A stretch of 64,000 nucleotides of DNA, taken from contig NZ_CP036403.1 in NCBI RefSeq assembly GCF_004322775.1, positions 3,782,001-3,846,000 of the forward strand, written 5' to 3'. Source of the stretch: Ornithinimicrobium sufpigmenti. GTDB lineage: Bacteria; Actinomycetota; Actinomycetes; Actinomycetales; Dermatophilaceae. This document shows positions 52,711 through 62,194 of the stretch, in pieces (the first letter of the stretch is position 1; each line of letters begins with the position of its first letter). The notes under the pieces were generated by a model. That model was given only the letters and a program-made list of their open reading frames with translations. It did not search any database and was not told the DNA's origin. The translations under genes were made by a program, and so were the position numbers.

Positions 52711-53175
52711 ATGCACCCCACGAACCAACGAGTCCTCGACGCCGTCACCGCGGCCGGGATCGAGCCCCGGATGGTCTTCCTCGACGAGCATGCCCGCACG
52801 GCCGCCCTGGCCGCCGCGCAGATCGGCTGCGAGGTCGGCGCGATCGCCAACAGCCTGGTCTTCGACTCCGACGGCGAGCCGCTCCTGGTCATGGCCAGCG
52901 GTGCCGCCCGGGTGGACACCGACCTCATCGCGAGCACTGTTGGCGCGGGACGGGTGGAGCGGGCCAGCGCCGCCTTCGTGCGGGAGGCGACGGGTATGGC
53001 GATCGGCGGCGTCGCACCCACCGGTCACCCTGCGCGGTTGCGGGCGTTGGTCGACGTCGAGCTGGAGCAGTACGAGGAGATCTGGGCCGCGGGCGGCACG
53101 CCCGACACGGTGATGGCGTTGCGCTATCCCGACCTGGTGCGGCTGACCGGGGGGACGCCGGTCCGGGTGCGGTGA
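52711..53175 (+). CDS. YbaK/EbsC-type aminoacyl-tRNA deacylase
   Basis: 154 residues. The family core is clear: AAAQIGCEVGAIANSLVF near residue 35 with the conserved K/A-x-L region, LLVMASGAARVDT, and ATGMAIGGVAPTGH with the G-G-V-x-P-x-G-H string. These proteins hydrolyse mischarged tRNA (for example Cys-tRNA-Pro). The lysine that many bacterial members have in the first motif (CEVGQIVKS) is replaced here by an Ala-Asn pair, as in the actinobacterial subgroup as I recall. Single gene, start beside the cueP operator. Confidence 0.87.
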   Translation: MHPTNQRVLDAVTAAGIEPRMVFLDEHARTAALAAAQIGCEVGAIANSLVFDSDGEPLLVMASGAARVDTDLIASTVGAGRVERASAAFVREATGMAIGGVAPTGHPARLRALVDVELEQYEEIWAAGGTPDTVMALRYPDLVRLTGGTPVRVR

Positions 53176-53231
53176 CGTTGGTGGGCCGGGCCAGCGGGAG
53201 AGCGTCCTGCGGGCCTGTCGGTGGCCCCGGT

Positions 53232-53237
53232 TAGGGT
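53232..53237 (+). promoter_or_regulatory. -10 box of the rec operon, probable leaderless transcript
   Basis: TAGGGT ends seven bases before the recC GTG at 53245. No ribosome site is visible; -35 is weak. Confidence 0.4.
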
Positions 53238-53244
53238 CGCTGGC

Positions 53245-56200
53245 GTGACCCTGTTCGTGCACCGTGGCCGCAGCACCGACGTGCTGGCCGACGGCCTGGC
53301 CGAGCTCCTCGCGGACCCGCTGGAGGACCCGTTCGCCGAGGAGGTCGTCGCGGTGCCGACGCGCGGGGTCGAGCGGTGGCTGGCGCAGCGGCTCTCGCAC
53401 CGGCTCGGCGCGGGTGACGGTGACGACGGCGTGTGCGCGGGGGTGCGCTTCCTCACGCCGCACTCCCTGGTCGCGATGGTCCTCGGGATCGAGCGCGACG
53501 ACCCCTGGCACCCCGACCAGCTGGCCTGGCCGCTGCTGCGGGTGATCGACGCAAGCCTCGGCGAGCCCTGGGCGGCCACGCTCGCCACCCACCTCGGCCA
53601 CGGCCTGACCGGCGTGGAGCGTGAGCTGCGCAACGGCCGGAGGTATGCCGTCGCCCGTCGCCTCGCCGGTCTCTACGCCGACTACGCCGCCCAGCGGCCC
53701 ACGATGCTGGCCGACTGGCGTGACGGCGGCGCCGGGGACGGGCACGGCGGGCAGCTCGACGAGGACCTGGCCTGGCAGCCCGAGCTGTGGCGCCGCGTCG
53801 TGGACCACGTGGGCGGCGAGACCCCCGACGAGCGGTCGGCCCGGGTCGTGCGCCTGCTGCGCGAGGAGGGTGCCGGAGCGCTCGGTCCCCTCGGTGACCG
53901 GCGGAATGGCGAGCTGGTCCTGCCGGGCCGACTCTCGCTCTTCGGGCACACCCGCATCGCCCGGTCCGAGGTCGAGGTCGTGGCGGCGCTCGGGGAGCAC
54001 CTCGACGTCCACCTGTGGCTGCCACAGGCCTCGCCCGCGGCGTGGGACCGTCTCGCCCCCGTCGCTGCCGAAGGGCCGATCCCCCGCGCGGAGGACGACA
54101 GCGCGCTGCTCGTGCGGCACCCGCTCCTGGCCAGCCTGGGCCGGGACGCGCGCGAGCTGCAGCGGACCCTCGCCACCGCCGGCGGGCAGGAGCGGGTGGT
54201 CGACGGCGGAGATGGCGGGGCGCGAGGCGACGCGAGGCAGACGGAGGACGGCGACGCGTCGGGCGCGGCGCGGGAGGGCCGGGTGAGGCCTGAGGAGGAC
54301 AGGAGCGGGCCGCATACCCTCCTGCACCTGCTGCAGTCCGACCTCGCCGCCGACCACGTGCCCGACGAGGCGGAGCGCGCGGCGCGGCGGGTCCCGATCG
54401 ACGACCGGAGCGTGCAGGTGCACGCCTGCCACGGCCAGTCGCGGCAGGTCGAGGTGCTGCGCGACGTGCTGGCGCAGCTGCTGGAGCACGACCCGACCCT
54501 CGAGCCGCGGGACGTGCTGGTCATGTGCCCGGACATCGACGCGTACGCCCCGCTCGTGCACGCCGGCTTCGGGCTCGGTGAGGTGGTGCGCGAGGAGCCT
54601 GCCCATCCCGCGCACGGGCTGCGGGTGCGGCTGGCCGACCGTGCCCCGGTGCAGACCAACCCGCTGCTGGGCCTGGCCACGCGGCTGCTGGAGCTGGCGG
54701 GCGGCCGCGTCACCGCCAGCGAGGTGCTCGACCTGGCGCGGACGGCACCGGTGCGGCACCGCTTCGGGTTCGACGACGACGACCTGGAGCGGCTGGGCGA
54801 CTGGGTCGAGTCGACCGCCGTGCGGTGGGGCCTGGACGCCGAGCACCGGGCCAGCTACCAGCTGCCCCACCTGACCCAGAACACCTGGCAGGTCGCCCTG
54901 GACCGGCTGCTCGTCGGGGCGGCCGTCGACGGCGAGGACACCGACCACCTGGGCCGGACCCTGGCGCTGGACGACCTCGACAGCGGCGACCTGGACCTGG
55001 CGGGCCGGCTGGCCGAGCTCGTCGACCGGCTGGCGCACACGGTGCGGGGGCTGCGCACGGCCGACACCGTCGTCGAGTGGGTCAAGCTGCTCAAGGAGGG
55101 GGTGTTCGGGCTGGCGGACACGGCATACCGCGACGCCTGGCAGCTGGCCCAGCTTGAACGCGAGCTGGACCGGCTGCAGGCGGCCGCCACGCGAGAGGGC
55201 GCGGCAGGTGGACGCGGCGGGCGCGGCTCGGCCCGGGACGAGGGCGCCAGGTCGACCCAGGACTCCGGGCGCGGCGGCGCCGTCTCCCTCTCGCTGTCCG
55301 ACGTGCACGCGCTGCTGGCCGAGCAGGCCGCGGGCCGGGCCACCCGCGCCAACTTCCGCACCGGCACGCTCACCGTCTGCACGATGGTGCCGATGCGCTC
55401 GGTGCCGCACCGGGTCGTGGCGCTCGTCGGCCTCGACGACGGCGTCTACCCCCGCTCGACCACTCCCGACGGTGACGACGCCTTGGCCCGGCGCCCGGTC
55501 ACCGGCGAGCGCGACCTGCGCGGGGAGGACCGGCAGCTGCTCCTGGACGCGGTGATGTCCGCCGGGGAGACCCTGGTCATCACCTACACCGGCTTCGACG
55601 AGCACTCGGGCCAGGAGCGGCCGCCGGCGGTGCCGCTCGGCGAGCTGGTCGACGCGGTGCGCCGCACTGCCTCCGGCGAGGGCGTGGACCGCGTGCTCAC
55701 GGAGCACCCGCTGCAGCCGTTCGACGCCCGCAATCTGGGCGGCGACCACGTCCCCCACCTGGACGGCCGGGTCGCGCTGCTCCCGGACGGCGCGCCGTTC
55801 AGTTTCGACCCGGCCGCGCTGGCCGGCGCCCGTGCAGCGGTCGAGGAGCGCACCGGCCCGGAGCCCGTCGCCCGCCACCGCCTGGCCCCGAGGGACCCCG
55901 ACGCCGACGTCGACCTCGGCGAGCTGATCCGCTTCTTCGACAACCCGGCCCGCGCCTTCCTGCGCTCCCGGCTCGGTCTGGTCCTGCCCGAGGTCCCGGA
56001 GGTGCGCGGCGAGGGCATCCCCATCGAGCTGGACGGGCTGGCCACCTGGGCCGTCGGTGACCGCATCCTGGCGGCCGTGCTCAGCGGCCGCGACCCCGTC
56101 GCCACCTTCGACGCCGAGCACTGGCGCGGCGAGCTCCCGCCGTTCGAGCTCGGCACCCGGGCCCTGAACGACATCACCCGCAACGTGCAGGCCCTCTGCG

Positions 56201-56883
56201 AGGCGACCTGGCGCACGACCGGGCTCGGCGGGCTCGGGCAACCCCTGCCGCGTGAGGCCCTCGACGTCGACCTCACCCTGCCCAACGGCCGCCGCCTCGT
56301 CGGCACCGTGCCGGGGGTGGTCGGTCAGCGGGCGCTCGAGGTCACCTACTCCACCGTCGGCGCCAAGCAGCGGCTGCGCTCGTGGATCACCTCGCTCGCC
56401 CTCGCGGCCGCGCTCGGCGCGGAGGCCACCAGCCACGTGATCGGTCGCTACCGCTGGGGCCGCAGCAAGGGCTACGTCCTGGCCACGCACGGCCCCCACC
56501 AGCCGCAGGACGCCCTCGACCTGCTCGAGCAGCTCGTCGACCTGCGTGACCGCGGGCTGTGCGAGCCGTTACCCCTCTCCCCCAAGACCTCGCTGCGGTG
56601 GGCCCAGGCCTGGCTGTCCGGCCCCGGCGACCAGGCCGCCGCGACCATGGACGCCGACCGCGAGTGGAAGACCAACGACACCTTCGAGAACGCCTTCCCC
56701 AAGGAGCAGGACGACCCCAGCGTCCGCTACGTCCACGGCGACTCCGTGCCGCTCACCGCGGTCCTCGGCGTCCCGGACGACGACGAGCGCTGGACCCCCG
56801 GTGTCGACTCACGCCTGGGCCAGCTCGCGCTGCGCGTGTGGGCGCCGGTGCTGCGCGGGGCCGAGAGGTTGGAGCGGGTATGA
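53245..56883 (+). CDS. recC: Exodeoxyribonuclease V gamma subunit
   Basis: 1212 residues from a GTG at 53245 (MTLFVHRGRSTDVLADGL); a start 24 bases earlier is possible. The N-terminal helicase-like part has VVAVPTRGVERWLAQRLSHRLG, and DVLVMCPDIDAYAPLV the second family string. The later half contains DGVYPRSTTPDGDD with RPVTGERDLRGEDRQLLLDAV, standard in RecC. RecC recognises Chi-like sites and splits strands in RecBCD. A 35-residue low-complexity, charged stretch near residue 330 is lineage-specific. ATGA overlap with recB. Confidence 0.93.
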   Translation: MTLFVHRGRSTDVLADGLAELLADPLEDPFAEEVVAVPTRGVERWLAQRLSHRLGAGDGDDGVCAGVRFLTPHSLVAMVLGIERDDPWHPDQLAWPLLRVIDASLGEPWAATLATHLGHGLTGVERELRNGRRYAVARRLAGLYADYAAQRPTMLADWRDGGAGDGHGGQLDEDLAWQPELWRRVVDHVGGETPDERSARVVRLLREEGAGALGPLGDRRNGELVLPGRLSLFGHTRIARSEVEVVAALGEHLDVHLWLPQASPAAWDRLAPVAAEGPIPRAEDDSALLVRHPLLASLGRDARELQRTLATAGGQERVVDGGDGGARGDARQTEDGDASGAAREGRVRPEEDRSGPHTLLHLLQSDLAADHVPDEAERAARRVPIDDRSVQVHACHGQSRQVEVLRDVLAQLLEHDPTLEPRDVLVMCPDIDAYAPLVHAGFGLGEVVREEPAHPAHGLRVRLADRAPVQTNPLLGLATRLLELAGGRVTASEVLDLARTAPVRHRFGFDDDDLERLGDWVESTAVRWGLDAEHRASYQLPHLTQNTWQVALDRLLVGAAVDGEDTDHLGRTLALDDLDSGDLDLAGRLAELVDRLAHTVRGLRTADTVVEWVKLLKEGVFGLADTAYRDAWQLAQLERELDRLQAAATREGAAGGRGGRGSARDEGARSTQDSGRGGAVSLSLSDVHALLAEQAAGRATRANFRTGTLTVCTMVPMRSVPHRVVALVGLDDGVYPRSTTPDGDDALARRPVTGERDLRGEDRQLLLDAVMSAGETLVITYTGFDEHSGQERPPAVPLGELVDAVRRTASGEGVDRVLTEHPLQPFDARNLGGDHVPHLDGRVALLPDGAPFSFDPAALAGARAAVEERTGPEPVARHRLAPRDPDADVDLGELIRFFDNPARAFLRSRLGLVLPEVPEVRGEGIPIELDGLATWAVGDRILAAVLSGRDPVATFDAEHWRGELPPFELGTRALNDITRNVQALCEATWRTTGLGGLGQPLPREALDVDLTLPNGRRLVGTVPGVVGQRALEVTYSTVGAKQRLRSWITSLALAAALGAEATSHVIGRYRWGRSKGYVLATHGPHQPQDALDLLEQLVDLRDRGLCEPLPLSPKTSLRWAQAWLSGPGDQAAATMDADREWKTNDTFENAFPKEQDDPSVRYVHGDSVPLTAVLGVPDDDERWTPGVDSRLGQLALRVWAPVLRGAERLERV

Positions 56884-59800
56884 CGATGCGCCAGTTCTCC
56901 ATCACCGACCCGTTGCCGCAGGGCACCGTGCTGCTCGAAGCGAGCGCCGGCACCGGCAAGACGTGGACCATCGCGGCCCTGGTCACCCGCTACGTCGCCG
57001 AGGGCGTCGCGACCCTGCCCGAGATGCTGGTCGTCACCTTCGGCCGGGCCGCGTCCCAGGAGCTGCGTGCCCGGGTCCGCGAGCAGCTGGACGCCGCAGA
57101 ACGGGCCTTGGCCGACCCACCCCCCGAGGAGGAGCGCGACGAGCTGCTCGGCCTGCTCCTCGACGGTGACCCGGACGAGGTGGCGGCCCGCCGGACCCGG
57201 CTGCGGGCAGCCCTGTCCAACCTCGACGCGGCCACCATCGCCACCACGCACCAGTTCTGCCAGCAGGTGCTGCGCAGCCTCGGCGTCGCCGGCACCACCG
57301 ATGCGTCCGCGACCCTCGTCGAGGACCTGGACGACCTGCTGGTCGAGGTGGTCGACGACATCTACCTGCGCGGGTTCATGAAGGACGAGTCGCCGCCCCT
57401 GTTCTCCCGGGGCGACGCGCTGAAGATCGCCCGCCGCGTCATCGACGACACCCACGCCGAGCTGCGCCCGACGATCGCCGAGCGGGGCAGCGCGCCCGAC
57501 CGGCGGGTCCGCTTCGCCAGGGCCGTCCGCGAGGAGATGGACGTGCGCAAGCGGCGGCTGCAGGTCATGCATTACAACGACCTGCTCAGCCAGCTGGCCG
57601 ATGCGTTGGAGGAGGAGCGCTCCCCCGCCCGGGCCCGCATGCGGGCGCGGTGGCGGGTGGTGCTCGTCGACGAGTTCCAGGACACCGACCCGGTCCAGTG
57701 GCAGGTGCTGGACCGGGCCTTCTCCGGGCACGCGCACGCGATGGTGCTCATCGGTGACCCCAAGCAGGCGATCTACGCCTTCCGCGGCGGCGACGTCGTG
57801 ACCTACCTGCAGGCCGCGGCGACGGCGGTCGACCAGCGCACCCTGCCCCGCAACTACCGCTCCGACCCCGGCGTCGTCGACGCCCTCGGCAGGCTGCTCG
57901 GCGGTGCCCAGCTCGGCGACGAGCAGATCGCGGTCCACCCGGTGACCGCCCACCACTCCGCCGCCCGGCTCGCCGGGGCCCCGAGCGCCGCGCCCGTCCG
58001 GGTCCGGCAGGTACTGCTCAAGGAGCACCTGGACGGCGACAGCCGGATGGGCGCGGTGCGGCCCTTCATCGCCCGCGACCTGGCCCAGGACGTCGCCGCG
58101 CTGCTGGCCTCGGGCGCCACCTTCGACGGCCGCCCGGTCCAGGCCCGCGACATCGCGGTCATCGCGCACAAGGGCAAGGACCTGGCCGAGGCGCAGCGCG
58201 CCCTGCACCAGCTCGGCATACCGGCCGTCAGCACCGGCGGCTCGACCGTGCTGCACAGCCAGGCCGCGCACGACTGGCTGGCGCTGCTGGAGGCGATGGT
58301 GGCGCCGCACCGCTCGTTGCTCACGCGCGCGGCGGCGCTCACCGACCTGCTCGGGTATGCCGTGCCGCAGCTCGACGCGGGTGGCGCGGACCTCGACGAC
58401 GAGCTCGCCCAGCGCTGCCGCGAGCTGGCCCACGTCTACGCCCGGCAGGGGGTGGCTGCCGTGCTGGAGCTACTCACCGTGGCCGGACTGCCCTCGCGGG
58501 TGCTGGGCCGGGTGGGCGGCGAGCGCCTGCTCACCGACCTGCGGCACGTGGCGCAGCTGCTGCACGAGGTCGGCCGGCACGACCAGCTGGGGCTGGTCGC
58601 GCTGCTGGAGTGGCTCCGTGCCGGCATGGCCGAGGACGCGCCGCAGTCCGCGGGCGCGCGGACCCGGCGGCTGGACAGCGACGCCGCGGCGGTGCAGCTG
58701 GTGACGATCCATGGGAGCAAGGGCCTGCAGTACCCCGTCGTCTATCTCCCGACGCTCACCGACCGCTGGGTCAGCGACGTACCCGACATCCCTCTCTTCC
58801 ACGAGGAGCCGCCCGCCCGGACCCGCTGCCTCGACGTCGGCGGCGCGAGCGGCAACCCTGGCTGGGACGCCTCCGTGCGGGCCCACAAGGACGAGGACTC
58901 CGGGGAGTCGCTGCGGCTGCTCTACGTGGCGATGACCCGGGCGCAGTCGCAGGTCGTCACCTGGTGGGCCCCGTGCAGCAACGCCGCCAACTCCGCCCTG
59001 CACCGGGTGCTCTTCGGACGGACCCCTGACGAGGGGCCGGTGCCCGACCGGGTCGCGGTGCCGCGCCGCGACGACCAGGCCGGTGAGCGCCTGCGGCAGT
59101 GGGCCGGCGAGGGGGCCTTCGTGCTGGAGCTGGCCGACCCCGCGGCCGAGGTGCCCGAGGTGCCGGTGCCGCCGGTGCCCGAGCTGCGGCTGGCCAGCTG
59201 GACGCGGCAGATCGACACCGGCTGGCGGCGCACCTCCTACACCGCGCTGTCCACCCCCCAGGACGAGCAGCTTGCGGGGGTCGGCAGCGAGCCCGAGGTC
59301 GTGCCCCGCGAGGACGAGCCGGACACCGTCGACCCGGTCGTCGAGGGCACCCCCGCGCTCCCGGGGCTGGAGGCGGCGGTGCCGGGTGCCGAGGTGCCCT
59401 CGCCGATGGCCGAGCTGCCGGTCGGGGCGACGTTCGGGTCGCTGGTGCACGGGGTGCTGGAGCACGCCGACCCCCAGGCCGACGACCTGCACGCCGAGCT
59501 GCTCGAGCACATCGGCGAGCAGAAGGTGCTCTGGCCCGTCGACCTCGGGGAGGGCGGGGAGGAGTCCTTGGCGGACGCGCTCGTCGCGGTCTGCGAGACC
59601 CCGCTCGGGCCGCTCGCCGGCAATGCGACCCTGCGCGACATCGGCCGCGTCAACCGGCTGACCGAGCTGGACTTCGAGCTGCCGCTGGGCGGTGGCGACC
59701 TGCGACGCCCCACCCCCCGACCGGGGACACGCCTCGCCGCTGACCGGGGACACGGTTTGCCGCTTACCGGGGACACGGCATACCCCCCGGCCGTGCTGGG

Positions 59801-60308
59801 CGACCTGGTGCCGCTGCTGCGCGCCCACCTGCGCCCGGGAGACCCTGTCCGCGGCTGGGCCGACGTGCTTGAGGGCAACCCCGAGCTGGGCGGGCAGGAG
59901 CTGCGCGGCTACCTGACCGGGTCGGTCGACGTGGTGCTGCGCACCGGCGGGCGCTACCTCGTCGTGGACTACAAGACCAACTGGCTGGGGCGGCCGGAGG
60001 AGCCGCTGACCGCGGCGGACTACCGGCCGGAGAAGCTCGACGAGGCGATGGGGCACAGCTCCTACCCGCTGCAGGCGCTGCTGTATGCCGTCGTCGCGCA
60101 CCGGTTCCTGCGGTGGCGGCTGCGGGGTTACAACCCGGCGAAGCACCTCGGCGGGGTGCTCTACCTCTACCTGCGCGGGATGTGCGGGCCGGCGACGCCG
60201 GTCGTCGACGGGCACCCGTGCGGGGTCTTCTCCTGGCGGCCGCCGGTGGAGCTGGTGACGGGCGTCTCGGACCTGCTCGACGGCCGTCGCGCGGCGGGTG
60301 CGGCATGA
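56880..60308 (+). CDS. recB: Exodeoxyribonuclease V beta subunit (helicase-nuclease)
   Basis: 1142 residues from the ATG in the ATGA overlap with recC. SF1 helicase motifs in order: EASAGTGKT (Lys27), VLVDEFQDTDPVQW, GDPKQAIYAFRGGD, LPRNYRSD, LVTIHGSKGLQYPVVYLP and LLYVAMTRAQSQ. The C-terminal nuclease has GYLTGSVDVVL and YLVVDYKTNWLG with the catalytic D-x-K and tyrosine-rich QALLYAV segments. Residues 940-965 are an insertion made of a 23-bp triple repeat. It pulls and degrades DNA ends for recombination repair with RecC and RecD. Confidence 0.95.
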   Translation: MTMRQFSITDPLPQGTVLLEASAGTGKTWTIAALVTRYVAEGVATLPEMLVVTFGRAASQELRARVREQLDAAERALADPPPEEERDELLGLLLDGDPDEVAARRTRLRAALSNLDAATIATTHQFCQQVLRSLGVAGTTDASATLVEDLDDLLVEVVDDIYLRGFMKDESPPLFSRGDALKIARRVIDDTHAELRPTIAERGSAPDRRVRFARAVREEMDVRKRRLQVMHYNDLLSQLADALEEERSPARARMRARWRVVLVDEFQDTDPVQWQVLDRAFSGHAHAMVLIGDPKQAIYAFRGGDVVTYLQAAATAVDQRTLPRNYRSDPGVVDALGRLLGGAQLGDEQIAVHPVTAHHSAARLAGAPSAAPVRVRQVLLKEHLDGDSRMGAVRPFIARDLAQDVAALLASGATFDGRPVQARDIAVIAHKGKDLAEAQRALHQLGIPAVSTGGSTVLHSQAAHDWLALLEAMVAPHRSLLTRAAALTDLLGYAVPQLDAGGADLDDELAQRCRELAHVYARQGVAAVLELLTVAGLPSRVLGRVGGERLLTDLRHVAQLLHEVGRHDQLGLVALLEWLRAGMAEDAPQSAGARTRRLDSDAAAVQLVTIHGSKGLQYPVVYLPTLTDRWVSDVPDIPLFHEEPPARTRCLDVGGASGNPGWDASVRAHKDEDSGESLRLLYVAMTRAQSQVVTWWAPCSNAANSALHRVLFGRTPDEGPVPDRVAVPRRDDQAGERLRQWAGEGAFVLELADPAAEVPEVPVPPVPELRLASWTRQIDTGWRRTSYTALSTPQDEQLAGVGSEPEVVPREDEPDTVDPVVEGTPALPGLEAAVPGAEVPSPMAELPVGATFGSLVHGVLEHADPQADDLHAELLEHIGEQKVLWPVDLGEGGEESLADALVAVCETPLGPLAGNATLRDIGRVNRLTELDFELPLGGGDLRRPTPRPGTRLAADRGHGLPLTGDTAYPPAVLGDLVPLLRAHLRPGDPVRGWADVLEGNPELGGQELRGYLTGSVDVVLRTGGRYLVVDYKTNWLGRPEEPLTAADYRPEKLDEAMGHSSYPLQALLYAVVAHRFLRWRLRGYNPAKHLGGVLYLYLRGMCGPATPVVDGHPCGVFSWRPPVELVTGVSDLLDGRRAAGAA
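59719..59776. repeat. 23-bp tandem repeat, three copies, inside recB
   Basis: gaccggggacac recurs at 59719 and 59742, with taccggggacac at 59765, exactly 23 bases apart, with flanking bases (gccgctgaccggggacacg) also shared. Because 23 is not a multiple of three, each copy is read in a different frame, and only three copies (69 bases) keep recB in frame. It lies just before the nuclease domain. Confidence 0.9.
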
Positions 60309-60330
60309 GCGGCATGAGGAGGGTGGACCG

Positions 60331-62154
60331 GTGATCGTGGAGACGTTCGAGCCGGTGGGTGACTTCGACGCGCGTCTGGTGCGGTCCGACCGGGACGGGG
60401 TGCTGGGGCGGTTCAACGCTGCCGGGGTGATCACCGCGGCCGACGTCCACATGGCGCGCACCCTGGCTCGGATCACGCGGGAGCAGGACGAGTCGGCAGT
60501 GCTCGCCGTGGCGCTGGCCTCCCGCGGGGTGCGGTCGGGGTCGGTGGCGATCGACCTGACCGACCTCGCGGTCGACGGCGCGGGGGCCCTGCCCGGCCTG
60601 CCATGGCCGGAGCCGGAGGACTGGATGGTGGCTGTCGAAGGCAGCAAGCTCGTGGCGCAGGGCGCGCTGGTCGTGGACCAGGGGCTGGTCTACCTGCAGC
60701 GCTACCACCACCAGGAGGTCCAGGTGGTGCAGGACCTGCAGGCCCGCGCCGCCCTGGAGCCGCCGGCGGTCGACGAGGCGGTGCTCGCGGTCGGGCTGCA
60801 GCGGATCTTCCCCGGCGGGGGGTATGCCGAGCAGCGCGCCGCGGCCGAGGTGGTCACCCGATCCCGCACGAGCGTGCTCACCGGCGGGCCAGGCACCGGC
60901 AAGACGACCACCGTCGCCGGCGTGCTGGCGCTGCTGGCCGAGCAGGCCGCCGCGGCGGGCGCCCGGCCGCTGCGGGTCGGGCTGGCCGCGCCCACCGGGA
61001 AGGCAGCGGCCCGGGTCAAGGCAGCCCTCGACGGGGCGATGGCCGGGATCCTGGAGCGCACCCCCGACCCGGGGACCAGGGCGGTCGTCGAGCCGCTGGC
61101 CGGGGTCGAGGCGATGACCCTGCACCGGCTGCTCGGGTGGCGGCCGGACAGCCGCACCCGGTTCCGGCACCACCGGTCCAACCGGCTCCCGCACGACGTC
61201 GTGCTCGTGGACGAGGCCTCGATGGTGTCGCTGACGCACATGGCTCGGCTGCTGGAGGCCCTGCGGCCGACAGCGCGGCTCATCCTCGTCGGCGACGCCG
61301 ACCAGCTGGTCTCCGTCGACGCCGGGGCGGTCCTGGCCGACCTCGTGGCGGGCGCGGCCGCGCCCTCCTCACCGGTGGCGGTGGCCCGGCTGCGCACCGT
61401 GCACCGGTTCGGCGCCACGATCGGCGCCCTGGCCGAGGCGCTGCGACAGGGCGACGCGGACGCCGTCATCGCCGCGCTGTCCTCCGGCAGCCCCGAGGTC
61501 GAGTGGGTGGGGGACGACGAACCGGACCACACGGCATACCTGCGCCCGGTGCTCACCCGGCACGCCCGCGCGGTGCTCGACGCCGCCCGGCGCGGCGACG
61601 GCGAGGCCGCGCTGGCGGCGCTGGGCGAACACCGGCTGCTGTGCGCGCACCGCGCCGGGCCGCACGGCGTGCGCACCTGGAACCAGCTGGTCGAGGTGTG
61701 GCTCGGCGAGGAGACGGGGATGACGTTCTACGAGCCGATGTACCTCGGGCGCCCCCTGCTCGTCACCGCCAACGACTACGCCACCGGCGTGCTCAACGGC
61801 GACACCGGTGTGGTGGTCGCCTCGACGCGACCGGACGGCACTCCGGTGCGGATGGCGGTGATCGAAGGGCCGGCGGGTGCGCAGCGGTTCGCGCCGAGCC
61901 GGCTCGGGGACGTCGAGACGATGCACGCGATGACGATCCACAAGGCGCAGGGCAGCCAGGCCCGGGAGATCACCGTGCTGCTGCCGGAGTCGGACAGCGC
62001 GCTGCTGACGCGCGAGCTGTTCTACACGGCGGTGACGCGCGCCCAGGAGCGGGTGCGGGTCGTGGGGTCCGCGGCTGTCGTGCGGGCCGCCGTCGAGCGG
62101 CGGGTGGTCAGGGCGAGCGGGCTGCGGGGGCGGTTGGCGGCGCTGTCTGACTAG
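60331..62154 (+). CDS. recD: Exodeoxyribonuclease V alpha subunit (helicase)
   Basis: 607 residues from a GTG at 60331, with AGGAGGG ending seven bases before; it starts 22 bases after the recB stop. SF1B helicase: Walker A GGPGTGKTTTV near residue 187, VLVDEASMVS, LVGDADQLVSVDAG, VHRFGATI and the late MTIHKAQGSQAREITVLLP with FYTAVTRAQERV. It drives the 5'-strand motor of RecBCD. The three rec genes form one operon. Confidence 0.95.
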   Translation: MIVETFEPVGDFDARLVRSDRDGVLGRFNAAGVITAADVHMARTLARITREQDESAVLAVALASRGVRSGSVAIDLTDLAVDGAGALPGLPWPEPEDWMVAVEGSKLVAQGALVVDQGLVYLQRYHHQEVQVVQDLQARAALEPPAVDEAVLAVGLQRIFPGGGYAEQRAAAEVVTRSRTSVLTGGPGTGKTTTVAGVLALLAEQAAAAGARPLRVGLAAPTGKAAARVKAALDGAMAGILERTPDPGTRAVVEPLAGVEAMTLHRLLGWRPDSRTRFRHHRSNRLPHDVVLVDEASMVSLTHMARLLEALRPTARLILVGDADQLVSVDAGAVLADLVAGAAAPSSPVAVARLRTVHRFGATIGALAEALRQGDADAVIAALSSGSPEVEWVGDDEPDHTAYLRPVLTRHARAVLDAARRGDGEAALAALGEHRLLCAHRAGPHGVRTWNQLVEVWLGEETGMTFYEPMYLGRPLLVTANDYATGVLNGDTGVVVASTRPDGTPVRMAVIEGPAGAQRFAPSRLGDVETMHAMTIHKAQGSQAREITVLLPESDSALLTRELFYTAVTRAQERVRVVGSAAVVRAAVERRVVRASGLRGRLAALSD

Positions 62155-62194
62155 AACGCGTCAGGTCGGCTCGACGTCCAGCCTGGACGTACAT

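Noticed and set aside
52681..56499. Very long minus-strand open frame (1272 codons) opposite recC
   Set aside because: It is the antisense of recC, which has full family motifs; the minus reading is Arg/Gly/His-rich with no recognisable domain. Typical artefact of high GC.
58470..60647. Long minus-strand open frame opposite recB and recD
   Set aside because: It crosses the recB-recD junction and has no motifs, while both plus-strand genes are clear.
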